The notes under the pieces: model-generated
The model's input: only the letters and a program-made list of their open reading frames with translations
Database searches by the model: none
Told to the model about the DNA's origin: nothing
Part shown: piece by piece, positions 25,809 to 33,340 of the stretch
How the letters are laid out: each line of letters begins with the position of its first letter
How positions within the stretch are numbered: the first letter of the stretch is position 1
Made by a program: the position numbers and the translations under genes
Origin: Methanoregula sp.
GTDB taxonomy: Archaea > Halobacteriota > Methanomicrobia > Methanomicrobiales > Methanospirillaceae
Direction: 5' to 3'
Assembly (NCBI RefSeq): GCF_023227875.1
Contig: NZ_JALOCH010000017.1
Coordinates: forward strand, 1 to 51,657
DNA length: 51,657 nt

Positions 25809-26845
25809 AGCCGGTATCGCCTCATCAGCACGATGCAGGCACCGAGCCCGAGCAGGGCAACCTGACCGGCAAACCCGGGCGTCTTTGACGTTGTTGCCGG
25901 CAGGGCAACCGGGTTTGTCGCAGCCCGCTCGTAATGCCAGGAGTTGATAATCGTCGCCACCTGCTCGGTTGCATCGACGATGCGGGGGCCGGCCCTGCTG
26001 ATCGTATCCGCGTTCACCGCATACACCCGGTGGTTCTTCACTGCCGAGAGTGATGCGTACTGCGGGTTGGTCATAAACGCTTCCAGGATCACATCCGAAC
26101 TTGTCGAATCCATCCCGCCGCCCCCGTTCACGATGATAATATCCGGGTTGGCGGTAAGGAACTCCTCCAGCGAGACCGTACCCCAGCCGCTCTTTTCGGA
26201 GAAGCGGTTGACCCCGCCGGCATGTTCGATCGCATCGTTCTGCAGCGTGTCGTTGCCACTCACGTAGAGCGGGGAATGCCAGACCACGTGTGCCACCGTT
26301 GGTTTGTCAGTCTTTGAGGCTGCCGCGGCAACGGCAGAGAGCCGGGCCGAGAGGTTTGCGGCCAGTTCATCTGCCCGGGTCATCGTGCCCGTCAGGGTTC
26401 CGACCACGCCGATATCCCGGATCATGTCATCGATATTGCACGGGGAGACGACCACTACCGTCAGGCCGAGCCCGCGGAGCCGGCTCACGGTCTCCTGCGG
26501 GGTGATGTCGGATGCCACCACGAGATCCGGCCGAGTGGCTGCCACCTTCTCGGTGCTTATGGCCGAATAGCCGCCGATGCGGGTGATATTCTGTACTGCC
26601 GGGGGATAGTCGCAGACATCGGTCACCCCGACCATCCGGTCACGGAGCCCGAGGGATACAAGGAGTTCGGTGTTCGAGGGCGCCAGCGAGACGATGCGCT
26701 GGGGGATTTTATTGAGCGTGACTGCCGTGCCGGCATCATCGGTCACGGTGATGGCTGCCACCGGCTGGATCAGGCATGCCAGCAGGAGGACGAGCACCGG
26801 TACGATCCACGTAGCTGAGGTTTGGTTAAAAGACGTTGGATTCAT
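25805..26845 (-). CDS. btuF: Corrinoid ABC transporter substrate-binding protein with PGF-CTERM-like anchor
   Basis: The 346-residue protein has a signal peptide (WIVPVLVLLLACLIQPVAA) and a class III periplasmic-binding fold (RIVSLAPSNTELLVSLGLRD, VGVTDVCDYPP, TRPDLVVASD, NPDIIIVNGGGGMDS). It ends in TPGFAGQVALLGLGACIVLM followed by RRYRL. This is the layout of a PGF-CTERM sorting signal, which archaeosortase processes and replaces with a lipid anchor. The protein would capture corrinoid outside the membrane and pass it to BtuC. An iron-siderophore specificity cannot be excluded from the fold, but cbiZ next door favours corrinoid. Confidence 0.85.
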   Translation of the reverse strand: MNPTSFNQTSATWIVPVLVLLLACLIQPVAAITVTDDAGTAVTLNKIPQRIVSLAPSNTELLVSLGLRDRMVGVTDVCDYPPAVQNITRIGGYSAISTEKVAATRPDLVVASDITPQETVSRLRGLGLTVVVVSPCNIDDMIRDIGVVGTLTGTMTRADELAANLSARLSAVAAAASKTDKPTVAHVVWHSPLYVSGNDTLQNDAIEHAGGVNRFSEKSGWGTVSLEEFLTANPDIIIVNGGGGMDSTSSDVILEAFMTNPQYASLSAVKNHRVYAVNADTISRAGPRIVDATEQVATIINSWHYERAATNPVALPATTSKTPGFAGQVALLGLGACIVLMRRYRL

Positions 26846-27592
26846 TTACGATTCTCCGTTCATCAGTGGGGTCAGGTACGAGCAGCTCCGGTCCGCTGCA
26901 TCCAGTTCTTTTGTCTCAATGACAAGGGTTGCATCCCCGGGGAGCTGCTGCATGACCGCGGGAAAATCAATCAAACCGTCCCCGCACGCGGCATGGTCAT
27001 CGTTTGTCCCGTGGTTGTCGTGGAGATGGACATGGCAGAACCCACCGACAGCGAGAAATGCGCCAAGGTTCCCGTTCAGTTGCGCATGACCGACATCGAG
27101 CGTGCAGCCAAGATCACGTGCTGCTAGTTCCATTATGAACTTCGGACCACGGAAGTGGCAGCATTCCCACATGCCCATATTCTCGACGCAGGCACGGACC
27201 CCGTGTTCGTCCTGGAGGCGTGCAAGATCATCGAGTGAGCGGTGCAGGGCAGCACATGAGCGGGCCCGCACCTGTTCGTACGGTGCATAGCCCGGGTGGA
27301 TGACGAGATGGTCCGCCCCGATCCGGGTACAGGCCGCCATCGTATCGTCCAGCACTGCAACCGATGCCTGCCGCATACGTTCATAGACCGATGCAATATT
27401 GATGTCGCTTGTCGGGGCGTGGACAGAATACGAAAACGGGTACTCGGTACAGGCGCTAGTGCCCGCGAGAATATCGTGGAGCCCGTCCGCAAGGATCTCC
27501 ACATGCGTAGTCCGCTCCGAGAGGGTTGCAAGCGCTGTATTGAGCGGGTAGTCCATCCGGCAGAACGTGGAGATGTAGAGAGGGTGGGTCAT
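26846..27592 (-). CDS. Xylose isomerase-like TIM-barrel protein
   Basis: The 248-residue protein has the sugar-phosphate isomerase/epimerase (AP endonuclease family 2) pattern: an early SVHAPTSDINIAS strand, HLVIHPGYAP, VRACVENMG, CTLDVGHAQLNG, HVHLHDNHG and LVIETKE. The Glu, Asp/His and final Glu in these blocks are the usual metal ligands. The substrate is unknown. It lies between btuD and btuF with no gap on the btuF side and 6 nt on the other, so it is firmly in the corrinoid operon and may act on the nucleotide loop or linker of imported corrinoids (inference). Confidence 0.8.
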   Translation of the reverse strand: MTHPLYISTFCRMDYPLNTALATLSERTTHVEILADGLHDILAGTSACTEYPFSYSVHAPTSDINIASVYERMRQASVAVLDDTMAACTRIGADHLVIHPGYAPYEQVRARSCAALHRSLDDLARLQDEHGVRACVENMGMWECCHFRGPKFIMELAARDLGCTLDVGHAQLNGNLGAFLAVGGFCHVHLHDNHGTNDDHAACGDGLIDFPAVMQQLPGDATLVIETKELDAADRSCSYLTPLMNGES

Positions 27593-27598
27593 GCGTAG

Positions 27599-28891
27599 TT
27601 ACTCCGATAGAGGGGGGATTTTGTTGTCAGGCTGTTCAAGAAACAGGAGAATCCCGTCATAGGTGCTGGTGCATGAGGCACCGGCCGTGCAGAGATCGGT
27701 CATGGCTGCGGCTGCGGCGCCTCTGGCAAAATCATAGGATGTATACTCCCGGCCTTCCGGGAGGTGGACGATCACCTTGAACGGATCAGATTCACGGAGC
27801 ACTGACAGGGCCGGCAGGTTACCGGTCCCGACCGGGTGCATGGGGAGGACGATCCGGTCGGCTTTTGCGGCCATGCGCCGGAGTTTCTCAAGTGAATGCG
27901 CCGGGATCTGCGAGAACGGCAGGACCGGGATGCAGGGGATCTCCAGCGCCCTGGCCGCACGATAATCCATATCGGTGGTAGCAAGGATGCCGGCCGAGAG
28001 ATCATAGCCCCGTCCTGACAGGAAGTGCAGGAGATCCGCACCGCTTCCCCCTCCCGAGACAACGAGTACACGAAGGGGAGTCTCCCGAACGCCCAAGTTT
28101 TTGCGGGACCGGGCTGAAAGGGGCATCAGGAAGGTCCGGCCGGTGGCCGGGTGGCAGGCCGCGACCACCACCGCTCCGTACACTCCCCGGATCTTCTCCG
28201 GGGTCAGGACATCAGCGGGCGTCCCATCCGCAACGAGCATCCCATCCTTGATCATGATGAGGCGGTCGCAGTAGAGTGCGGCAAGGTTGAGATCGTGGAA
28301 GACACCGATGATCGTTGAGCCGGCACCGGCAAGATCCTTCATCAGCGAGAGGACGTCTGACTGGTGGGAGAGGTCGAGGTGCGAGGTCGGCTCGTCCAGC
28401 AGCAGTACTTTCGTGTCCTGCGCAAGGGCGCGGGCGATCAGCACCCGCTGCCACTCCCCTCCGGAGAGCGCCCGGATCGACCGGTCCTGTAAGTGGCTGA
28501 TGCCGGTCTCTTCGAGCACCGTATGGCACCGGGCATAATCAGCCGGTGTGAGGGAGGAAAACCGGCTGGTGCGGGCGTACCGGGCCATCAGGACCACCTG
28601 CATCACCGTGTAGGAAAACGGGCGGCCCTCGTCCTGAGGGACAAAACCGAGCGCCATGCCCAGCTCCGCAGGGGAATATTCCGTGAGAGCCTTCCCGTCC
28701 AGTTCAAGGATGCCGCTTGACGGGAGCACGCGGCTGAACGCCCGCAGGAGCGTGGTCTTACCTGACCCGTTCGGCCCGATGATGCCCGTGAACGTGCCCG
28801 CGGCAAACGAACAGGAGACCGCTTTTACGATATCCTCCGTATCGTAGCCTGCGTGGAGGTTCTCTGCATTGAGGCTGAACCCGTCGTTCAT
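27599..28891 (-). CDS. btuD: Corrinoid ABC transporter ATPase with C-terminal extension
   Basis: The first ~260 of 430 residues are a standard FecE/BtuD-type ATPase: Walker A GPNGSGKTT at 39-47, signature LSGGEWQ at 142-148, Walker B VLLLDEP at 162-168, and the H-loop VFHDLN. The last ~165 residues form a second domain opening LRVLVVSGGGSGADLLHFLS. This looks like a nucleotide- or ligand-binding Rossmann-type fold and is not part of ordinary BtuD. It overlaps btuC by 4 nt. The extension may sense or bind corrinoid or nucleotide on the cytoplasmic side; this is unproven. Confidence 0.87.
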   Translation of the reverse strand: MNDGFSLNAENLHAGYDTEDIVKAVSCSFAAGTFTGIIGPNGSGKTTLLRAFSRVLPSSGILELDGKALTEYSPAELGMALGFVPQDEGRPFSYTVMQVVLMARYARTSRFSSLTPADYARCHTVLEETGISHLQDRSIRALSGGEWQRVLIARALAQDTKVLLLDEPTSHLDLSHQSDVLSLMKDLAGAGSTIIGVFHDLNLAALYCDRLIMIKDGMLVADGTPADVLTPEKIRGVYGAVVVAACHPATGRTFLMPLSARSRKNLGVRETPLRVLVVSGGGSGADLLHFLSGRGYDLSAGILATTDMDYRAARALEIPCIPVLPFSQIPAHSLEKLRRMAAKADRIVLPMHPVGTGNLPALSVLRESDPFKVIVHLPEGREYTSYDFARGAAAAAMTDLCTAGASCTSTYDGILLFLEQPDNKIPPLSE

Positions 28892-29835
28892 CTGGTTTCA
28901 CCCCGCTGGTAGATCAGCCAGATGAAGAACGGCGCCCCGATGAACGCGGTGATGATCCCTACCGGGAGATCCGAGAAGAACGTGCGGGCGAGCGTGTCGG
29001 CGATGACCAGGATGATCCCGCCGGCAAGGATGCTGGCCGGGATGACCACGCGGTTGTCCGGGCCAAGGAGCATCCGGACAATGTGCGGGGTGACAAGCCC
29101 GATAAACCCGATCGATCCGGCAATCGAGACTGCTCCCGCGACAAGCAGGGTGCTTGCTCCCAGCACGGTCCAGCGGGCCCGTGTCGCATCGATCCCGAGG
29201 TGGGCGGCGGTCTCCTCGCCGAGAGAGAGGGCGTTTAAGTCCCGGCCCATGAAGAAGAGAAGCGCACCGGCCGGGATGAGAAGAGCCGCCGCAAGCATCG
29301 CATCGGTGGACGATGCATTCCAGAACCCGCCCATCAGCCAGAAGAGGATCTGGTGGACGTTCTGGCCGGCAACCGCGATCAGGAACGAGACAAGAGCAGA
29401 GAAGAAGAACGAGACCGCGATGCCGGTCAGGAGCAGGGTCTCGACCGAGATCACGCCCTTGCGACCGGCAATCGACCAGACGATCAGGATCGCAACGACC
29501 GCACCGATCCATGCGAAGATCGGGACAAAAAAACCGCCCAGGAAGACGATGGCAAGCGAGGCCCCGAGTGCGCCACCGGATGACGTGCCGAGGATGTAGG
29601 GATCGGCCATCGGGTTGCGGAAGAGCGCCTGCATCGCTGCGCCGGCAACGGCGAGGCTTGCCCCGACAAAGAATGCGGCAAGGACACGGGGCAGCCGGAT
29701 ACCCCCGACGATGTCGGCAGCACCCGGCGCGGTGGAGACAAAACCGAAACCTGCCGGGCCGATGAACGTGCAGAGTACGAGAGTCAGGACTGCGGTGATG
29801 GCCAGGCCAATGATGAGGGGGATGGTTTTTGTCAA
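28888..29835 (-). CDS. btuC: Corrinoid ABC transporter permease
   Basis: The 315-residue protein is a FecCD/BtuC-family permease with about nine to ten transmembrane helices. Family blocks include RLPRVLAAFFVGASLAVAGA, MQALFRNPMADPYILGTSSG, GSIGFIGLVTPHIVRMLLGP and LPVGIITAFIGAPFFIWLIY. It forms the membrane channel that pairs with BtuD and accepts substrate from BtuF. It is the first gene of the five-gene minus-strand operon. The leader upstream is about 190 nt to the next gene. Confidence 0.9.
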   Translation of the reverse strand: MTKTIPLIIGLAITAVLTLVLCTFIGPAGFGFVSTAPGAADIVGGIRLPRVLAAFFVGASLAVAGAAMQALFRNPMADPYILGTSSGGALGASLAIVFLGGFFVPIFAWIGAVVAILIVWSIAGRKGVISVETLLLTGIAVSFFFSALVSFLIAVAGQNVHQILFWLMGGFWNASSTDAMLAAALLIPAGALLFFMGRDLNALSLGEETAAHLGIDATRARWTVLGASTLLVAGAVSIAGSIGFIGLVTPHIVRMLLGPDNRVVIPASILAGGIILVIADTLARTFFSDLPVGIITAFIGAPFFIWLIYQRGETR

Positions 29836-30025
29836 AGTGGGGGGTCACCCCGGTAAGGTGTAAGTTTTTCGGGTTGCAACCCGGGGAAAGGAAGACACAA
29901 CGTATCGTCCGGGAACGTGGACGCAGCCCGGGGGTGAACCTCCGGCCTGCCAGGAGTGTGACACAACCGGGCACACCCTTTGCAGATTCCCCGCGAACAC
30001 CCGTCAGCCAAAGTAGCGGGTCCCG
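29836..30025 (-). other. GC-rich leader of the btu operon
   Basis: This is the 190 bp between the hypothetical gene and btuC. On the minus strand it contains GGGTTGCAACCC (a 12-bp palindrome, 29871-29882) and GGGTG...CACCC pairings around a CTGGCAGGCCGGAGG segment. A corrinoid-sensing leader would make sense, but the canonical B12-box sequence is not present. I report it only as a possibly structured leader. Confidence 0.3.
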
Positions 30026-30391
30026 TTACGCTGCCTTCGCGATGAACGTTCGCTCCTGGGTAATGGCGAAACGGATGAAGTCATCGCCGTCTTTTATGGA
30101 TCCGGCATCCAGCGTTTTCTCGGATGCATCGTCCGAGCGGAACATCTGCACGCTGCCGTTCTCCTGCACCGGGCAGGAGTAGCGGACCTCGAGCGGGTTC
30201 TCATGGCCGTGGATCCCCGGCTTGTGGGAATAATTGTAGGCAAATGCAACGGCCCACCGGCTTTCCTGCATGTCTACATAGACGGTTCCGACAAGCTGCT
30301 GGTTGTCGTGCCGGATCATTACTTCTTCCTCAAACTGTTCAATGAGTTTCTGGGTTGTTGACTGGGGTTTGATTCCATAGATTTTTGCCAT
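30026..30391 (-). CDS. Hypothetical protein, 121 residues
   Basis: The start at ATG 30391 (MAKIYGIKPQSTTQKLIEQF) follows GAGGAAAAGAT, which decides it over the ATG at 30481. The protein is soluble, with blocks RHDNQQLVGTVYVDMQESRW and HENPLEVRYSCPVQENGS. I do not recognise the family. It lies upstream of the btu operon in the same direction, 190 bp away, and may or may not be co-transcribed with it. Confidence 0.6.
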   Translation of the reverse strand: MAKIYGIKPQSTTQKLIEQFEEEVMIRHDNQQLVGTVYVDMQESRWAVAFAYNYSHKPGIHGHENPLEVRYSCPVQENGSVQMFRSDDASEKTLDAGSIKDGDDFIRFAITQERTFIAKAA

Positions 30392-30565
30392 ATCTTTTCC
30401 TCGTGATTTATGGTTCTGGTGTTCACATAACCGGGTATTATCCTGCCCCGTGTTGTCACGGAATCCATATGCATGAAGCATCAGGGTGATGATGCCGGAT
30501 GTGTCCGGGGGAAATGGATTCAGTACCCTGTTAAATCAGGTTGAATTGAAACTATTTAAATTAAT

Positions 30566-30577
30566 CATATTAACTTG
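30566..30577 (+). promoter_or_regulatory. CATATTAACTTG, variant of the pilus-locus dyad
   Basis: This matches CAAGTTAACTTG at 10 of 12 positions. It lies in the AT-rich divergent region, about 30 bp before a TTTAAAATA box (30609-30617) that would drive the gene at 30665. The overlapping TTAACTTGAGTTAA (30570-30583) is itself a dyad. Confidence 0.45.
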
Positions 30578-30664
30578 AGTTAAAACAAATAGGCTTTAGT
30601 TCTTTGAGTTTAAAATAACTGGAAGTATCTTCGGAACTGCAGATTTGGCATAAGGGGGAGGGAT

Positions 30665-33340
30665 ATGCAGGAAATACAACACCACGGACACTCGCGGATC
30701 CCGGTCAGGATCTTCCTTGTATTCGTGATTGTATTCTGTCTTGCCGGAATGCCGGTCTCCGCCCGGTATGCCGCGCCGGAAGGAGCGAATGCCGGCATCA
30801 ATCCCGGCGATCGTATCTTTCTTACCGAAGAGTCCCTGAACTTCACCCTGTTCAAAAACGCCACTTCCCTCCTCAACCCGGATTATATTGCCTGGCTTGA
30901 CGGGTCGTCCCCTGTCGACTCGCAGAGCATTGACCCCAATACCGCCCGCCTCCGCAACCCTGTTACGATAGAGGATTCGCGGAGCCTGGCTCGGCTATTC
31001 CTGCCCCACTATAGCGATTCCACGTGGGGCACATCCTGGGTAGAGATCAAACAGGCTTCGGTTGGCAGCCTTAAAATCCGGCCGGTCAACACCGATGTCA
31101 CGCCTCCTGCGGGCGACCCGCCGCTGACAACGATCCCCTATGATATGGACGTCCAGTTCCAGCTGGAGAGCACCAACCTGAATACCGGGAACTTTTCCAG
31201 CGGCTGGTACGAGTATATACTCACGCCCCAGGATCAGTCGGAGACGCACCAGGTGATCAACATGAACGGGGCAACGGTATCGCTCAAAAACCTGATGGAG
31301 GACCCGACCGCGGACAACAACACGCTCGCTTTCAATATAAAAGACCAGGGCATCACGAATACGGCGGGGACGTTCACCATGAGGTTCCGGACCCAGCAGG
31401 CCGACACCAACAAGCTCGACCTGTCGACGTCACTGGCGTTCACGGTGCGGACCCAAGGGCTGGCAGCGAATTTCAGCCCGCCGAACACGACCATGGGAAA
31501 TACCGTCACCCTCAGGATCTACGGGAAACCGTATACCTACTATACCATCGTTGTCCCGGATTCCGATGACGGAAGACCCCAGTTTCCCAGCGGCACATAC
31601 GATATCTATACGAGCCAGTACAATGTCACCGTCCACCCTGATGCAACCGGCGTCGTGCAGGTCCCCATGTATGTCCCCGTAATCGCCGGGGACACTTCAG
31701 GAACATACCGTTATTACTTTCCCCGGGTATATGCGACCCGTACCCCGTCCCAGTCAGTCACTGCCCAGCTGGCGGTCGGGGAACCGCCCGGGGGACTCAC
31801 TACCACATCGGTCGTCCCGGTCAAACCGGATCTGGATGCAGACGAGTTCTTCAGCATCGGGGATACCATCACCATCAATGTCAAGGTCGGTAAAGACGTG
31901 GACACGGCATATTTCTATATCACCGGCCCCAACCTCTGCGCAAACGGGGCAAAACCCAGCGAACCATGGGTGTGTGTAATCGACGGGGATGCCGGCACGT
32001 TCGATTCCCTGCCGGTCTCCTCCGATATTGAGAATTACTACAAGTGGGACACCATGGGCACCAGCCTCGAGCCGGCAACCTACCGGTTGTTTGCCGGGAG
32101 AAATACTACCGGTTACCTGAAGCGGACCCTGGCTGCGGGAAATGCCAACGATTATATCGACATCGACCTCACCAACCCGTCCATCAATGCAAAGTTCCCG
32201 GAAGAGGCCCCGGGATTCTTTGCCAAGGGGGACTATGTTGTCTCTCTCTGGACCGCCCGGGGCAGCCCGTTCAAGGAGGGGACGGATGGCAAGTACGGGA
32301 CGATCCGGTGGTATATCCTTGGCACGAACTACCGGTACACCGGCTACACGACGTTCCCGCTGCTGAAAGTTGACGGGTCGGGAGTATCCGAAGAGGAGAT
32401 GGAGACCCTTATCAAGGGAGGCCACGATTTCCCGGGTTATTCCGGCATCAATTTTGCCAGGAATTTTTCCTACGGCCTCATGGAGGGTGACTACTACCTC
32501 GTGTACCAGCACCCGATGTTCAACAATGTCTTCGACATCTACCCGGAACAGGGCGCGGGTTATACCGGCACGTTCCGCAAACTCTACTCGACATCCGGTA
32601 ACAAACAGCTGGATATCTCGACCATGGATACGAGCGACGCACTCTCCGCCATGCTGGGGCTGCTCAGGGATCCCGATATCGACGATTCCCTGCTCTCCGA
32701 CCATTTTTTCATCCAGAAACCGTTGGTGATACTGGATCCGGTACTAAATTACGAAGTCGGTGACGAGATCCTGATGGAAGGATCGACGAACCTTGAAGAA
32801 TCGTATGATTACCCCTACAACCAGATCAACCATCCGGCCGATAAGATCACGCTTTCCCTGTACACCTCTGATATGTACGCCGCCGGGAAAACCCAGAGTA
32901 CGTATAAGGTCTACAGTACCGAGGGATCTCTCTCCTCGCTTGCAATGGGGGCAACCCGTAGGCAGGTATCATTCTCTATCCCGGCGCAAACGACCGCCCA
33001 GATGATGCCGGGAGAATACGTGGCGGTCATCAGCTGCGAGGACATTAAGTATACGACCGAGATCACGTTCGTGCTGCACGAACAGGGATACCGGAAGAAG
33101 AACGGGATCACGGTAAAGTCGGAGATCGGAACTGATTTTTCAGCAGCTCAGGGAACAATTCGTCCCACCAGTGCTGTAACACCGGTAAAGACTGCGACGC
33201 GGTCCCCCACCATCTCCCGGACGGCAACGATACCTCCGACCACGAAGAGTCCCGGGATGAACGGAGTCGACGCAGCCTCTGCCCTGCTCATAATTTCAGC
33301 GATCCTCGTCTCCGCACGGAGGTCCGGCCATGAACGTTAG
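30665..33340 (+). CDS. S-layer-type glycoprotein with DUF3821-like N-terminal domain
   Basis: The 891-residue protein has a signal peptide (IFLVFVIVFCLAGMPVSA) and then INPGDRIFLTEESLNFTLF, the opening pattern of DUF3821 proteins of Methanomicrobiales. The central part has repeated surface domains, including MEGDYYLVYQHPMFNNVFD, a block I associate with S-layer-type glycoproteins of this order. Near the end is one copy of the beta-sandwich module found in the array (VILDPVLNYEVGDEILMEG). A Thr/Pro/Ser-rich stalk and a tail SPGMNGVDAASALLIISAIL followed by basic residues resemble a PGF-CTERM-type sorting signal. It is first in an operon with pilus machinery. NxT/S sites are frequent, so glycosylation is likely. 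Confidence 0.85.
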   Translation: MQEIQHHGHSRIPVRIFLVFVIVFCLAGMPVSARYAAPEGANAGINPGDRIFLTEESLNFTLFKNATSLLNPDYIAWLDGSSPVDSQSIDPNTARLRNPVTIEDSRSLARLFLPHYSDSTWGTSWVEIKQASVGSLKIRPVNTDVTPPAGDPPLTTIPYDMDVQFQLESTNLNTGNFSSGWYEYILTPQDQSETHQVINMNGATVSLKNLMEDPTADNNTLAFNIKDQGITNTAGTFTMRFRTQQADTNKLDLSTSLAFTVRTQGLAANFSPPNTTMGNTVTLRIYGKPYTYYTIVVPDSDDGRPQFPSGTYDIYTSQYNVTVHPDATGVVQVPMYVPVIAGDTSGTYRYYFPRVYATRTPSQSVTAQLAVGEPPGGLTTTSVVPVKPDLDADEFFSIGDTITINVKVGKDVDTAYFYITGPNLCANGAKPSEPWVCVIDGDAGTFDSLPVSSDIENYYKWDTMGTSLEPATYRLFAGRNTTGYLKRTLAAGNANDYIDIDLTNPSINAKFPEEAPGFFAKGDYVVSLWTARGSPFKEGTDGKYGTIRWYILGTNYRYTGYTTFPLLKVDGSGVSEEEMETLIKGGHDFPGYSGINFARNFSYGLMEGDYYLVYQHPMFNNVFDIYPEQGAGYTGTFRKLYSTSGNKQLDISTMDTSDALSAMLGLLRDPDIDDSLLSDHFFIQKPLVILDPVLNYEVGDEILMEGSTNLEESYDYPYNQINHPADKITLSLYTSDMYAAGKTQSTYKVYSTEGSLSSLAMGATRRQVSFSIPAQTTAQMMPGEYVAVISCEDIKYTTEITFVLHEQGYRKKNGITVKSEIGTDFSAAQGTIRPTSAVTPVKTATRSPTISRTATIPPTTKSPGMNGVDAASALLIISAILVSARRSGHER

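Noticed and set aside
28898..29974. Minus-strand frame of 358 codons overlapping btuC in another frame
   Set aside because: The product is extremely Arg/Pro/His/Cys-rich, a typical shifted frame of a GC-rich membrane protein gene. btuC is well supported in the correct frame.
29836..30025. Canonical cobalamin riboswitch
   Set aside because: The position before btuC invites it, but I could not find the B12-box core sequence or the full pairing scheme. Only a generic structured leader is reported.
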